Shown: positions 12,122 to 22,673 of the stretch, one piece after another | Layout of the letters: every line of letters starts with the position of its first letter | How positions within the stretch are numbered: the stretch's first letter is position 1 | Source of the DNA: Cochliopodium minus | Taxonomy: Eukaryota; Discosea; Himatismenida; Cochliopodiidae | NCBI GenBank assembly: GCA_024220525.1 | Contig: JAMYWO010000040.1 | Location: forward strand, 171,735 to 209,472 | DNA length: 37,738 nucleotides | Reading direction: 5' to 3' | Made by a program: the position numbers and the translations under genes | Notes under the pieces: generated by a model | Told to the model about the DNA's origin: nothing | Seen by the model: the letters and a program-made list of their open reading frames with translations, nothing else | The model's database searches: none

Positions 12122-12275
12122 AAGAATGGCCTGATAACGAAGCACCCAAATATCCTTCCAACGTGACCGAAATATACACAAATTACAAAGAAAAATGAAG
12201 TAAATTTGGATTCCAAAAACTAAAGATATTCGTTTTAAAAAATTTAAACATTATTATTTGAACTAAAAAAAATGA

Positions 12276-12347
12276 GGGGGTTTAGCTCAGTTGGCAGAGC
12301 GCTTGTTTGTAAACAAGAGGTCATGAGTTCGATTCTCATAATCCCCT
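12276..12347 (+). tRNA. tRNA-Thr(UGU)-like gene with shortened anticodon arm
   Basis: A cloverleaf can be drawn by hand. The acceptor is GGGGGTT/AATCCCC with one G-T pair. The D arm is GCTC-AGTTGGCA-GAGC, the T arm ATGAG-TTCGATT-CTCAT, and the variable loop AGGTC. The internal boxes TAGCTCAGTTGG (A) and GTTCGATTC (B) fit RNA polymerase III, and a T6 run follows within 15 nt as a terminator. The anticodon arm is CTTGT-TTGTAA-ACAAG, which leaves a 6-nt loop, one base short of normal. With the missing T restored the anticodon would be UGU (Thr). It is therefore either a pseudogene or a one-base sequencing deletion. Confidence 0.75.
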
Positions 12348-12560
12348 TTATTTATTTTTTAAGTTTAAATTTTTAAAAGTGTTTTTGTTGGGTTGATCAT
12401 TTTTATAAGATGAGATGTTTTTGAAAAAATTATAAAAAATTTGATAGGGAGAATGATTTTTTAGAAAAATTGAAGGATTGAATGATAATTTAAGATCAAA
12501 ATGAATGAATAATTCAAAATACCCAAATGTTTGAATATATTAAACTGAAAAATAAATAAA
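12348..12560. other. AT-rich spacer downstream of the tRNA
   Basis: Contains the T-run terminator at about 12347-12360 and otherwise no recognisable element. Confidence 0.5.
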
Positions 12561-13830
12561 ATGAAAACAAAAGTTGGAAAGATGAAATATCAATTTCAGA
12601 ATATAAATATAAAAATTGAGAATGTTAAAAAATTTCTAGAAAATTTGCAAATTAAGAAGCTGGATGAATTAAACACCGTAAATAGATCCTTTTTCGAGAG
12701 TAATTTTTTTTTTTTGTTACATCTTATAAAATCATATCCTCCTATAAATGTATTCCATTCTAATATTTATATTGTGAAGTATATCAGGATATTTATGGAA
12801 TCTGCAGAAATAATGATCCTAATAGAATCACTATTTTGGAAAATCTACACAAGAAAGCGATGGAGACGATGATAAGATTGTTGGAGAGCACCAAAAAACA
12901 TCGAAATAATCTGGAATTCCAAATCGGGAATGATTTCGACGAAAATCAAAAAAAATCATTCAATGTGTCTTGATTGTCAACAAAAGAAAATTGATGCTCC
13001 CCAAAGTTTTGATATTACACAAAATATTCTCTTTGATGTTCAATCAAATGGATTTGGATTTTCTCGGAAAACACTTGTTCACTATTTATGTTTGGATGTC
13101 TTCTTATTTGGGAGAAACTTTTGCTTATTTTGACAGATCATACTTGCTCAAATTTCCAAACTATAATGAAGCAAAAAACAAATTTGTAAAAATTTCTATT
13201 TTTATTTTTTTTTAACTATTATTTTTTTTAAATCATTTTTTTTAAATCATTTTTTAATAATAAATCTTCTATAAAATTAATTTTTATTTTTTATTTTTAA
13301 ATTATTTTTTATTTTATTCAGGGACATAACAAATATTTCAAATTAAAAAAAGAAATCAAATTTTTTTTTGTTATTAAAATCAGAAAATTAAAAATATTTT
13401 TCCACTAACAAATTAATAATAGAAAAGTATAAAAGTATCATATCCCTTATTTTTTTTTTTTATTTTTAAATTATTTTTTATTTATTCAAATGAAAAAATA
13501 AGTCAAAAATTTTTTTTTGTAAGTATAATCAAATTTAAAAAATTTATTTTCGCTATATTATCATGTCCCTGATTTTATTTTTATTTTAATTTTAATTTTT
13601 TAAAAAAATTCTTATAGCCAATGATAGAAAAACTTTCTCCTCAAAGTTTTTTAAATTTCGGAAATTTTGAATGATGCTTGGTATATCCAAATCTACAACC
13701 CTCTTAAACTCCAATTCCAGAGTTCTCTTCAATGGTTTTTAACGATGAAATTAAATATAAGGAGTACATCAAAAAAATGGAAAATGTTGAAAAATATTTA
13801 TACGGTTTGTTGTTTAAGAAATAGAAACTC
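12561..13830 (+). pseudogene. Decayed multi-exon gene of unknown family, interrupted by a MITE
   Basis: The first open piece (12561-12704) ends at a GTAATT donor and joins a Glu/Lys-rich helix-rich piece (YQDIYGICRNNDPNRITIL, about 12779-12970). After an A8 run near 12947 the frame shifts by one and continues as IIQCVLIVNKRKLMLPKVLI and on to about 13187, ending at a GTAAAA donor. Further coding-like fragments follow the MITE at 13620-13830, again in two frames (MVFNDEIKYKEYIKKMENVE is one). I do not recognise the family; a helical adaptor-type domain is possible but unproven. Two frame breaks and a transposon relic argue against a working gene. Confidence 0.45.
13319..13571. mobile_element. 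hAT-like MITE with 8-bp target duplication
   Basis: Terminal inverted repeats CAGGGACATAAC (left) and CAGGGACATGAT (right, reverse complement) bound a 253-bp AT-rich, non-coding core. Both ends are directly flanked by ATTTTATT (13311-13318 and 13572-13579), an apparent 8-bp target-site duplication. A CAGGG terminus and 8-bp duplications are typical of the hAT superfamily. The flanks are low in complexity, so the duplication is suggestive rather than decisive. An internal TATCATATCCCTT near 13438 resembles a second, older right end. Confidence 0.6.
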
Positions 13831-13994
13831 CTGCTTGTATTCATGTCCCATCCAAATATCTTCCAAATGTGCAGTAGTTGATAGATTGTTGTTGTTTTAT
13901 TTTTCGCTAGCGAATACATTTCAAATTTTTTGTTAGCAAATTTATGGAAAGTAGAAATATTGGATATTTAGATAAACTGTAAGATGACCANAGC

Positions 13995-15131
13995 ATGTTA
14001 AGATCACAAATTGAAGAATTAAAGTCAATAATCAGATCAAAGGAAATGAGGGAGTTTTCGAGTAAAAAAGAACAATTAAAACAAAAAAATGATTTTTTAA
14101 GTATTTAATTCAAATAATATTCTATTTTCCATCATAGCAAATGAAATGTATATAATCAGTAGACAAGTGACTGGGAGCGAAGTTTATTATTGTCCTCCTC
14201 CTTCATTTATCGTAGGTTCTTTCTTTTCTCAAAAAAATTTTTCTTTTCTCAACAAAAAACTAAACTTTTATTTTTCCAAAACCAAAAAACACCTTTCAGA
14301 AGCAAGTCCTTCTTTTTTGAAATTGGTAAAAATTACAATTACAATTCCTTTTTTTCTTTATTTTTAATTTCATTCTTTTAATTATTGATAGCTTGGATAT
14401 GTAAATTTGGACAACTTTTTTTTCCCAGATCTCATCCACAAATCCCATTTCCAACGTAGGGTGAATGACGAGAATCATTCGCGAAGGAATGTGCCTGAGT
14501 ACAAACTTTTGATTGATAAGGAAGTTTTCTTAAGACACTTTGAAGGGTATTATGTTCATTTGCATGCCAAAATAACAGTTTACATTGTAAAAAAAAAAAT
14601 AACAAAACCCAATTTTTTGATATTAATTCTTTACTTCTTCTTTTTTAGGATCAGAATAATGTTCCTTCCATTGCAACTTTGAATGTAACAAAGATATATA
14701 AAATGAGAGTTGAAGAAATGAATTTGCCAAGAGGAGAAGATGTTCCCTGCTGTGTCTACACTTGTGAGAAGATTGGTAGAATGCCTTTTATGGCTCAAAA
14801 ATACAGCTACTTGATTGAAAAGGGATTCATGGATATTCCAAATCGTTACATTTCTCAAAATGTTAATTATTCTCAAAATGTTAATTATTCTCAGAATTTT
14901 AATGTCTCTCAAAGCATGAACATCAATAATATCAGTCACAGTAATAATTCGAAGAACCAAAATAATATCAACAAATCAAGTAATTTGCCAAACGAAATTA
15001 ACAACTTTTTTGATGATACTGTGAGTTCTTTGAATCTATCTTCCAATGGTCTTCTTCTTTCTCCCAACTCCAATAATGATTCATTCTTCATGGATCTTCA
15101 AGATACTGATTATTTCCAATTATTCTCTTAA
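13995..15131 (+). CDS. ZP4: coiled coil-PAS paralog without DNA-binding half
   Basis: Exons 13995-14100, 14138-14215, 14300-14325, 14392-14586 and 14649-15131 close in phase to about 295 aa. It starts directly in the coiled coil (MLRSQIEELKSIIRSKEMRE). Upstream there is no zinc cluster or ribbon, and the frame is stopped at 13970; base 13991 is an N. The PAS part is recognisable (CPPPSFI, SPSFLKLLGY, FPDLIH, HFEGYYVHLH, ITVYIV), as is the post-PAS block (NVTKIYKMRVEEMNLP). The tail has an 18-bp tandem repeat (14853-14906; reads YSQNVN) and ends DTDYFQLFS-stop. One intron needs a GTTCTT donor. It is either a 5'-truncated pseudogene at the edge of the rearranged insert or a PAS-only partner that dimerises with paralogs. 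Confidence 0.65.
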
Positions 15132-15220
15132 TTCTGTGTATTGAGAGAGGAAATAACAAGAATATTCCTCTTTTTTATGATTTTGTGAATAAAAATTTAA
15201 TTTATAAAAAAAAATTGAGG

Positions 15221-16731
15221 ATGATTTCAAGTGAGTTAATGAATTCTTCTCAAAGAGAAACTAGAAAAACTGTGGCATGTCTTGCATGCAAATTAGGACA
15301 TCGTAAATGTTGTGGTACAAGGCCTTGTTTCAATTGCACGATGAGAAAAGTTGAATGTGTTGAAAATCAAAAAAGAAAACCTGTGGGAAGACCTAAAATG
15401 TAAAAAAATTTCATCTTATTTTTCAAATATAATATCCTAATTTAAAAGGAGAATTTAAATTGAATTTTTTATTATACAGCAAAAATACCTTTGAAAAGAG
15501 AATTAAGAACAATAAATTTATTGAATGTAAACAATGCAAAGCTAAAATATCATTCGAAAGCAAATTTTGCAATTATTGTGGATTTAGATTGGAAGAATCT
15601 TTGGAAATGAAAAATATAAAGTTGAAGGAAGAAATTAATCAATTGAAAAAGAAAATAGTGGAGATGGTAGCGATTATAGAGTTGGGGAAATTTTCGGGTA
15701 TTAACATCAAAGTCATTATACCTTTATATCTTGAAAAATAAAAAAATTTTATATTTACTTATAAAATAGGTGGTGATATGTGGATTGTTATGAAGATTGC
15801 ACCAATAAATGAGGGAAAAAAAACATGTCCAATGCCTTCTCATATTCTTGGTATATATGATTCCATCAATATAAACTTTTCATTTTACATTATCTTTAAA
15901 AATAAATAGAAGTATCTTCTTCACTTTTGAAATTATTGGGATACGATAATCTGACTAACTATTATTATCCTGATTGTAAGAAATTTTTCAAAAAAAAAAA
16001 AACTTTTTTTTTTTCCCAATTAACAAACTCTCAAACTTCTTAGTGATACCTTTAAAAGTAAATACCTTTTAGGGTTTTAATTTAGGAAAAAAAAATTAAT
16101 TTCCTTTTTAAAAATAAAAGCATCACAAGTAAAATTAATTTTAATTGAAAATTTTCTTTTTTAATATTCTTTTTATTTGAAAAAAAAAATAAAGAGTAAT
16201 AGACAAAGAAAACAATACCTTCACTGCTGAGAAAGTAAATGGACAAATAGCTAATTGTAAAATGAGTTTTGAGGACAGCCTTTATTTAAGGCACTCTAAT
16301 AATCATTATGTCCAAGTTTTTTCAAAAGTGAGCACTTATATTGTATGATCAAAAATATTGGAAAATTTTTTATTTTTTTTTATTTTTTTTTTTTTGAAAC
16401 TAAATTTTTTATTTAGGATCATTGTAGTAAGTCACCTACGATTTGTACTGTTCATATTTCTGACATATGCAATTTTAAAGTGGAAGAAAATTCGGTGCCT
16501 TCAAAGAGTGACACACTTCACGGAACTTTTTATGTGGATAATTTTGATGAATTGCCTTCCATATTACAGAAGGTTGTTTCCTCTTCTGTTCCTGGTGATA
16601 TTCTTCGCCAAAATATTGAAAATCCAAGTTATTTAAGTTTTAACAATGATTTTCTTTTGCCTATTGATGATTCTTCTAAGAACGATCCTTTTTTTGATTC
16701 TTTTCAAAATGTTAATGATTCCTTTTTTTGA
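15221..16731 (+). CDS. ZP5: Zn2Cys6-zinc ribbon-PAS putative transcription factor
   Basis: Exons about 15221-15399, 15480-15697, 15770-15850, 15910-15975, 16044-16057 (14 nt), 16196-16342 and 16417-16731; about 339 aa. The zinc cluster is uninterrupted by introns (C-x2-C-x6-C-x5-C-x2-C-x6-C, KCCG in place of KCDG) and is followed by KRKPVGRPK. The zinc ribbon is CKQC...CNYCG, followed by a Leu/Ile/Lys coiled coil. The PAS region has DMWIVMKIAP, CPMPSHILE, LLKLLGY, YYPD/LIPLK and SNNHYVQV; the post-PAS block is HISDICNFKVEENSVP with FYVDNFDELP. It ends VNDSFF-stop, a shortened terminus. The junction of the 14-nt exon to the VIDKEN exon is one base out of phase with the nearest AG acceptors (16194, 16196), so an indel or an unusual acceptor is possible. 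Confidence 0.75.
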
Positions 16732-16907
16732 GTTTGATAAAATTAAAAAAAAAAATTTGATTTTTTAAAGATGATTTATTAATTCCTCTAAATAAGGAAA
16801 AGGTATATACATTGTTGTGAAACAAAATTTTTATTTTAGAATGACGAATATTTTCGCCAAATGATCCATCTCTTTTGTTTTCATAAATAAATTTAAATAA
16901 AAAAAAA

Positions 16908-19139
16908 ATGAAGGAAGATCTCTTTGAACTCAATGAAAATCGTACAAAAGGAAAAGTTGTTGCATGTCTTGGTTGTAGAGTAGCTCATAGGTAAATATTC
17001 AAATTATAACCTCCAAATTTTTTCCTTCATAAATTATTCTATCAAAAAATTCAAATAGAAAATGTGATGGGAATAGACCATGTTCATTCTGTTTATCTAG
17101 GAATATAGATTGTACTGAAAATAAAAAAAGAAAGGCAAATGGTAGACCAAGGTGAGTAATAAAAAAAAATTAATTAATATTTGTTGAATATCTTTCCAAT
17201 TAAATAATTATGATAACATTAATATTCTCTTTGATAAGACCTATATATTTTATAACAAAGTTATTGATTATTAAAAATGAAAAGTTCCAAAAATTGATTT
17301 TTTAAATCATTTTATCTATCTCAGAAAAACTAAAGATGAGTTAATAAATTTAATGGTGAACAAAAAAATAAATGATATCGGACCCAAATTGATTCATTCT
17401 TTATCATGCACTAATTGCAACACAAAACAAATAGGTATTGTTAAAAATTTTATATTAGTTATTTAATTCAAAAAAAAATAATAAGAGGGATCAAGATTTT
17501 GTAATCAATGTGGATTCGTAATTAATTTTTTTAAACATAAAAAGTCGATTGTTAATTTTTTTTTTTCCAAAAATAGAAACTTGCAGATACTCTCGAATAT
17601 AAAAACACACAACTTAATAATGAAGTGGATCTTCTGAAGAAAAAAATTCTTGAGCTCACAACCATCATAGAACTCAGGGATTATCAAAGTAATACTTTTC
17701 ACCAACATTTTTTAAATTGTTCAGAAAATTAATTAATAATTTTTTAAAAAAAAAGAATCAGATTTGTGGTTGATGATGAGATTGGTAAAAATAAAAAAAT
17801 TTTTTTTTTTGATAAATTAATATTTCCGAAAGGTCTATCCTAATGGAATGCAATATTGTAAAAAAAATAAACTCTTTTTTTTTTTTCTTAAATTTTTTTA
17901 TTAAAATATTTTTATTTAATCTTTATTAAGGTCCTTTCAGTTCATATGTATTGGGTAATTTATTTTTTGAAATTAATTTAAAAATAATCTTTATTTTTCA
18001 TCTAAAAAAAATAATAAATAGAGGCGAGCCATAACATTACCAAATTATTGGGTTACAACAATTTTAGCAATGTATTCTTTCCAAAACTGTAAATAAATTT
18101 AAAAATCAAATTATTTTTCAAAAAGTATTCACCAAATAAAACACTTTTTCGAAAATAAATTTAGAATACCTCCTCAACACATGAAATCGTAACATATTTT
18201 ATTTTTATTTTCATTAATTTTTATTTTAAAAAAAAATTAATTTTATTGTTTTTAGTTTTGACACAAGTAAAATACAGTTCAGTGTAAAGAGAATACAAGG
18301 ATTCGAAGTTCCCAAATCAGTGGCTGAAGAAGAGTTTTTTATCAAACATAATAACGGAACTTACGTCCACGCATTTTGCGAATTGACATACTATTATGTA
18401 AAAAAAAAAAATAAAAATATTTGCTGAAAATAAATTAAATAAAATTTTCAATCTCCTCACTTTATTTTTTTAAAAAAATTTTTTAGGACAGCAAATCTAG
18501 ACTTGCTCAGTTGGGTTCTTTGAATATCAAGAAAATTTGCAGTGTAAAAGTTGAAGAGAAATCTTTGCCTCAAAGTACACATCCTGTTCGGTAAATTAAT
18601 TTTAATTCACTTCTTGAACTATCTTAATTAATTTTTTTTTTTAACAGAGCTACATATGTTTGTGATCAATTTGATGAGTTACCTGGTAAAACAATTATTT
18701 ACAAAAAGTAATATTCTTTTCTTTATTTTGTTTTTTTTGTTTTTTTTTTTAATAAGATATAATCCAAAAAATGGGATCAATTTCTATTTCTTCTGAATCT
18801 CGCCCCAAACCTCCTTTTGATAATTTGTTCCAAAAAGAAAACGTAAGTTTCGAGCGTTTCGAAAACAAAACCAAAACCCTCCCTTCAATCAACAATAATG
18901 TTAATGATGCAAACTTGTTATCTTTGTCTACAAGCTTTAATTTTTCACCAGATTCTTTTTCTACTGAAAATTCGGACAATTCTGATGGTTCTTCTATTAA
19001 GGATAATCCTGTCAACTTTTTAGATTGTGACAATGGTTTCTTAGCTCTTTCTTCTAATAATCTTCTTGTTGGTGAAGCTGTTGACAACTTACCTAACTTT
19101 GAGATTTCCCAAAATGATGATCTTTTCTTTAATTTTTGA
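16908..19139 (+). CDS. ZP6: Zn2Cys6-zinc ribbon-coiled coil-PAS putative transcription factor, 14 exons
   Basis: The most intron-rich member. Exons are about 16908-16990, 17059-17151, 17325-17434, 17486-17517, 17577-17688, 17756-17784, 17833-17857, 17931-17954, 18022-18088, 18165-18188, 18256-18397, 18487-18590, 18648-18685 and 18757-19139. Phases close to about 421 aa. Motifs: CLGCRVAHR/KCDGNRPC, KRKANGRPR, ribbon CTNC...CNQCG, coiled coil, SDLWLMMRL, a 25-nt and a 24-nt exon carrying YPNGMQYCPFSSYVLE, ITKLLGY, FFPKLIPP, HNNGTYVHA, then post-PAS NIKKICSVKVEEKSLP and TYVCDQFDELP. The tail is Ser/Asn/Asp-rich and ends QNDDLFFNF-stop. Start ATG follows an A-run. Confidence 0.82.
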
Positions 19140-19661
19140 ATTCCTCAAAATTTGGTTTGTACATATATTTAAAACTCAATCTTTTTAAAAATTAAAATGA
19201 TTTTACTCAGATAATTTTTTAAATAATTTTGAATTTTTTTAAAACAAACTCATTTTTGTTGAAGAAACTCGAGAAAAGGGTAATTTTTTCATAGGGTCTC
19301 TTTAATACATTTTTGTGAGATAAAATGTTGATCAAACAATGTTAATAAACTTCTAATTTATCACAGGAGATTCTGAAAAAAAAATTTTTTTTATTTAAAA
19401 AGATATAAAGAAAAGTCTTGAATCAAAAGAGAACTTCAAGAAATAATGAAAGAACTTCAATAAAATTACAGAACTTTTAAATAAAATTATTGATTACAAC
19501 TTTGTTAGCGGATTCAAAATTTTTACTAACAAAATTTAAAGTGTTATAATATTTTTGGACATCCCTAATTAAAAAAAGAACAAATCAATAAAAATTATTT
19601 TGAAAGGATAAACTTAATTTTTTTTAAATCTCAAAGATTGAAAAAAAAAAAATAAAAAAAA
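19140..19661. other. AT-rich intergenic stretch between ZP6 and ZP7
   Basis: At 522 nt it is the longest spacer inside the right array. It contains an 8-bp inverted pair TTTGTTAG/CTAACAAA at about 19501-19537, followed by TTTTTGGACATCCC. A similar word set (CGCTAGCG, TTTGTTAGC) lies at about 13905-13935, so this may be a dispersed-element relic. No ORF. Confidence 0.4.
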
Positions 19662-22560
19662 ATGAACAATAGTTTAAATGAAACTGAAAAGAAAGAAAAG
19701 AGAAAAGTTGTTGCATGTTTACAATGCAAGATAGGACACAGGTAAAAATTTTGATAAATTTCAACAAAAGATAAAACAAATTTGGGAATTAATAAGTAAA
19801 TTATTTACTCCTCTTTAGAAAATGTGATGGAAATAGGTAAAATTGATGGAGATAGAGGTGTATATCAAAATTTTAATTTTCTTCTTTTATATATAATTTG
19901 AAAGACCATGTAATATATGCATCAAAAGAAAAGTGGAATGTGTTGAAAATAAAAAAAGAAAGCCATTGGGTATACAGAGGAGTATTTTAAATGAAAAGAT
20001 AAAATTTTTTTAATATTATTATCTTCATAGGAAGGCCAAGGTAAGAAGAAATCAATTGATAAAATAAAATGGAAGATATAAACAAGATTTGACTCTTTTA
20101 ATAAATTTTTGGACTGAATATGATAGAATTTCAAAATTTATCTCGCAAAATATCAAATGAAAGATGTCAAAAAATTTGATATTCTTGTTATTCAGGCCAT
20201 ATATAATAATCATTAAAATAATTCATTTGGAAAATAGAAAATGGAAATTACTTAATATATCGAATCTCATTATCAACCCTATATGATGATATTAATATCA
20301 AAATTTTATTTTTTATTATTTTGGTTATTTAAAAAAATAAATAAAAATTAACAGAAAAGATTTGGAGAAAAAAACTAAATTGGAAGCAGAACAAATAGAA
20401 CAAGAAATACAAGATGATGAAGTCCAACTTTCATGTGAGCAATGTAACGCGAAACAAATAGGTTGGTTTCATTTTCAAAAAAAAAAAAATTATTAGAACC
20501 TTAAATTAATAAATAAAAAGATGGTTCAAGATTTTGCAACCAATGTGGGAGTGTATACTTTTTTTTATTTTGAAAATTAAATCTAATTTTTTTTATTTTT
20601 TATTTTTTGTTTTAAAAAAGAAACTCCCTGAATCTTTGGAGTATAAGAACTTGCAACTCATAAAAGAGGTAATCTACTTCAAAAAATTGGATTTCAAAAA
20701 AAATTTATTTTTTCATTTTATTTTTATTTTGTTAATAATGTTTTATTTAAAGGTGGAAAGTCTGAGAAAAAAAATGATGGAACTTTCTTCTTTCATCCAG
20801 ATAAGAGAATATACTAGTAATTATTATTTTTATTTTTTATTTTATTTTTTATTTTTTTATTTTTTATTTTTTATTTTTTATTTTTTATTTTTTATTTTTT
20901 ATTTTTTATTTTTTATTTTTTATTTTTTACTTATATTTTTATTTTTATTTTATTCATTATCTAGCTTCGGATTCTTGGGCTATGTTGCGCCTCAACTTTC
21001 CTGATGATGGAAGGGTTCATTATCCTTTGCCTTCGTTCATCCTCGACACAGATCCTTCTTTCCTTAAAATTTTTGGATATGAAGACATGAGTAATTTCTA
21101 TTTGCCTCATTTGGTTCCTAAGTCAATTAGAAGAGTTGAAAATTTTATCATTTTATTTTATTTTTTTAAAAAAATTTTTTAAAATTTTTTTTTTTAATAA
21201 TTTTTTGATTTTTTTTTAATATTTTTAAAATATTAAATTTTTTTTAAATTTTTCTTTTTAGAAAGTTGATGACAACAAAGTGTTTTTCAAAGTGGAAAGG
21301 GTGAGGGGAATGATCAACCCCAAACTCGTGGGAGAAGAAAAAAATCTCTTCATGAAACACTCCAACGGAATGTACCTCCAAGTCAATTCCAAAGTCACTC
21401 TTTACTTTGTAAAAAAATAAAATATTAAAAGAAAATTTGAAAAAAAAAAAAACTAAAACAATTTTTTAGGACATTAATTCAAAAGTTCCAACTTTTGGAT
21501 TATTGAAGTAAAATTTTTTTTTTATTATTAATTTTTTATTTTTTATTTATTTAAAAAATCCAAAAAAAAGTATCAACAAAATTTTAGCTTCTGATATTCT
21601 CGAGTCAAGTATTCCTCAACTTGATATTGTAATAAGAGGGACATATTACTGTGATTTTCACGACAAAGTAGCTTTTTTTTTGAAAATTAAGATTTCATTT
21701 GAACAACTAAATTTTTTAAAAATAATTTTACGAATACATTTTTATTTAATTAACGATTATTATTTTCGATTTTTATTTTACAGATTCCAAAGATGATTGA
21801 AAATTTTTCTCGTCAAAGTTCATTCTTTGAAGAAGAAGTGATAAACCCAAACACCAACATTGAAAACATTAACGACAACTCCATCAATCTCTACAATATG
21901 AGCGATACCAATCAAAACTACAATAATAATTTTTATTATAATAATAATAATTTGATTCATCAAAATAACGATTTTTCTAATAATAATTTAAATATTTCAA
22001 ATAATAATTTGTTGAATAATTATTTAAATATTAATTCAAATAATCAAATTAATAGTGATACTAATGTAAGCAGTTGGTATCCCAACAATAATAATATCAA
22101 TAATATTAACAACAATAAAAATAATAATTTTAACTTCAACGATCCAAATTATCTAAATAATAGCTTCACCAACTTGAGTAATGTCAATCTCAACAATTTT
22201 ATACAATCTGACAACCCCAATACAAAAAACAACAACATTAATAATATCAATCTGAATCGTCTCGATCACAATACTGATCTTTACAACTCCAAAGATAACC
22301 ACGATATAATTGAAGCCAAACCAAATTTAATGATTCACATGGATATTAATAACAATAATCGGAGCAACAATATCTTAGTTCAAAACAATAATTTCCCTCA
22401 CGACAACCTTCAAGATAATAACAATACTAATAACATCAGCTCTGTTAATCTCAATAACCCTCCTGATCTTGTACATTCTTCTAACAGTCTCGTTATTCCT
22501 CTCAACAACTATTCTTTTGAAAATAATTTCGAAAATGATGATTTCTTTTCTCTTTTTTGA
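19662..22560 (+). CDS. ZP7: Zn2Cys6-zinc ribbon-coiled coil-PAS putative transcription factor with long Asn-rich tail
   Basis: Thirteen exons (19662-19741, 19819-19836, 19905-19969, 20031-20040, 20355-20461, 20521-20552, 20621-20668, 20753-20816, 20965-21134, 21262-21408, 21470-21507, 21571-21667, 21784-22560) close to about 550 aa, the longest member. The zinc cluster is split by an 18-nt exon (KCDGN) and the GRP motif by a 10-nt exon. Further parts: ribbon CEQC...CNQCGSKLPE, coiled coil, PAS core (SWAMLRLNFP, YPLPSFILD, SFLKIFGY, LPHLVP, HSNGMYLQV) and post-PAS YYCDFHDKIP. About 230 residues of Asn-rich, low-complexity tail follow, ending ENDDFFSLF-stop. Two donors are GTTGGT and GTTGAA. 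The tail is prion-like in composition; such tails in transcription factors often mediate activation or condensation (inference). Confidence 0.82.
20817..20964. repeat. (TTTTTA/TTTTTTA)n microsatellite intron in ZP7
   Basis: Intron between the coiled-coil and PAS exons, made almost only of T5-6A repeats, with a GTAATT donor and CTAG acceptor. Expected to vary in length between isolates. Confidence 0.8.
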
Positions 22561-22673
22561 TTAAATAATTAAAATTTGTTTTTTTAGTGGAATATTTATT
22601 TTTATGTTTTTCAATCGAAACTCGTTTTCCTAATTCAAATAAATGGTTTTTCTTTTTAATTTTTTTTTGTAAC

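Larger units (their letters stand above)
10306..12213 (+). pseudogene. Frame-broken protein tyrosine phosphatase relic lacking the catalytic loop
   Basis: Coding-like sequence hops frame near 10640, 10693, 10800 and 10930. The last part reads KYINANN, then STQDPLED, then FYEMIWQAKSQIF and SLIENNKSK. These correspond to conserved blocks of classical PTPs (NxYINANYI, IATQGPL, FWRMIWE, NLVEKxxxK; family knowledge). After a GTAAGC donor at about 11025 the trail weakens. It reappears near 11890-12000 (KDIRILQVTSS, like the strand before the WPD loop) and near 12124-12213 as EWPDNEAP, the WPD loop. No HCxxGxxR catalytic P-loop is visible before the tRNA gene. The 5' part (10306-10640) has no ATG in frame and is not clearly PTP. 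Four frame changes within 300 nt suggest decay; clustered sequencing indels are the alternative. Confidence 0.6.

Noticed and set aside
17785-17960. Apparent lesion in ZP6 between MMRL and the YVLE segment
   Set aside because: Two small exons (17833-17857 and 17931-17954) restore frame and match ZP5 at the same position.
21793-22560. Stand-alone Asn-rich protein
   Set aside because: It is the last exon of ZP7; the exon begins at 21784 and the ATG is internal.
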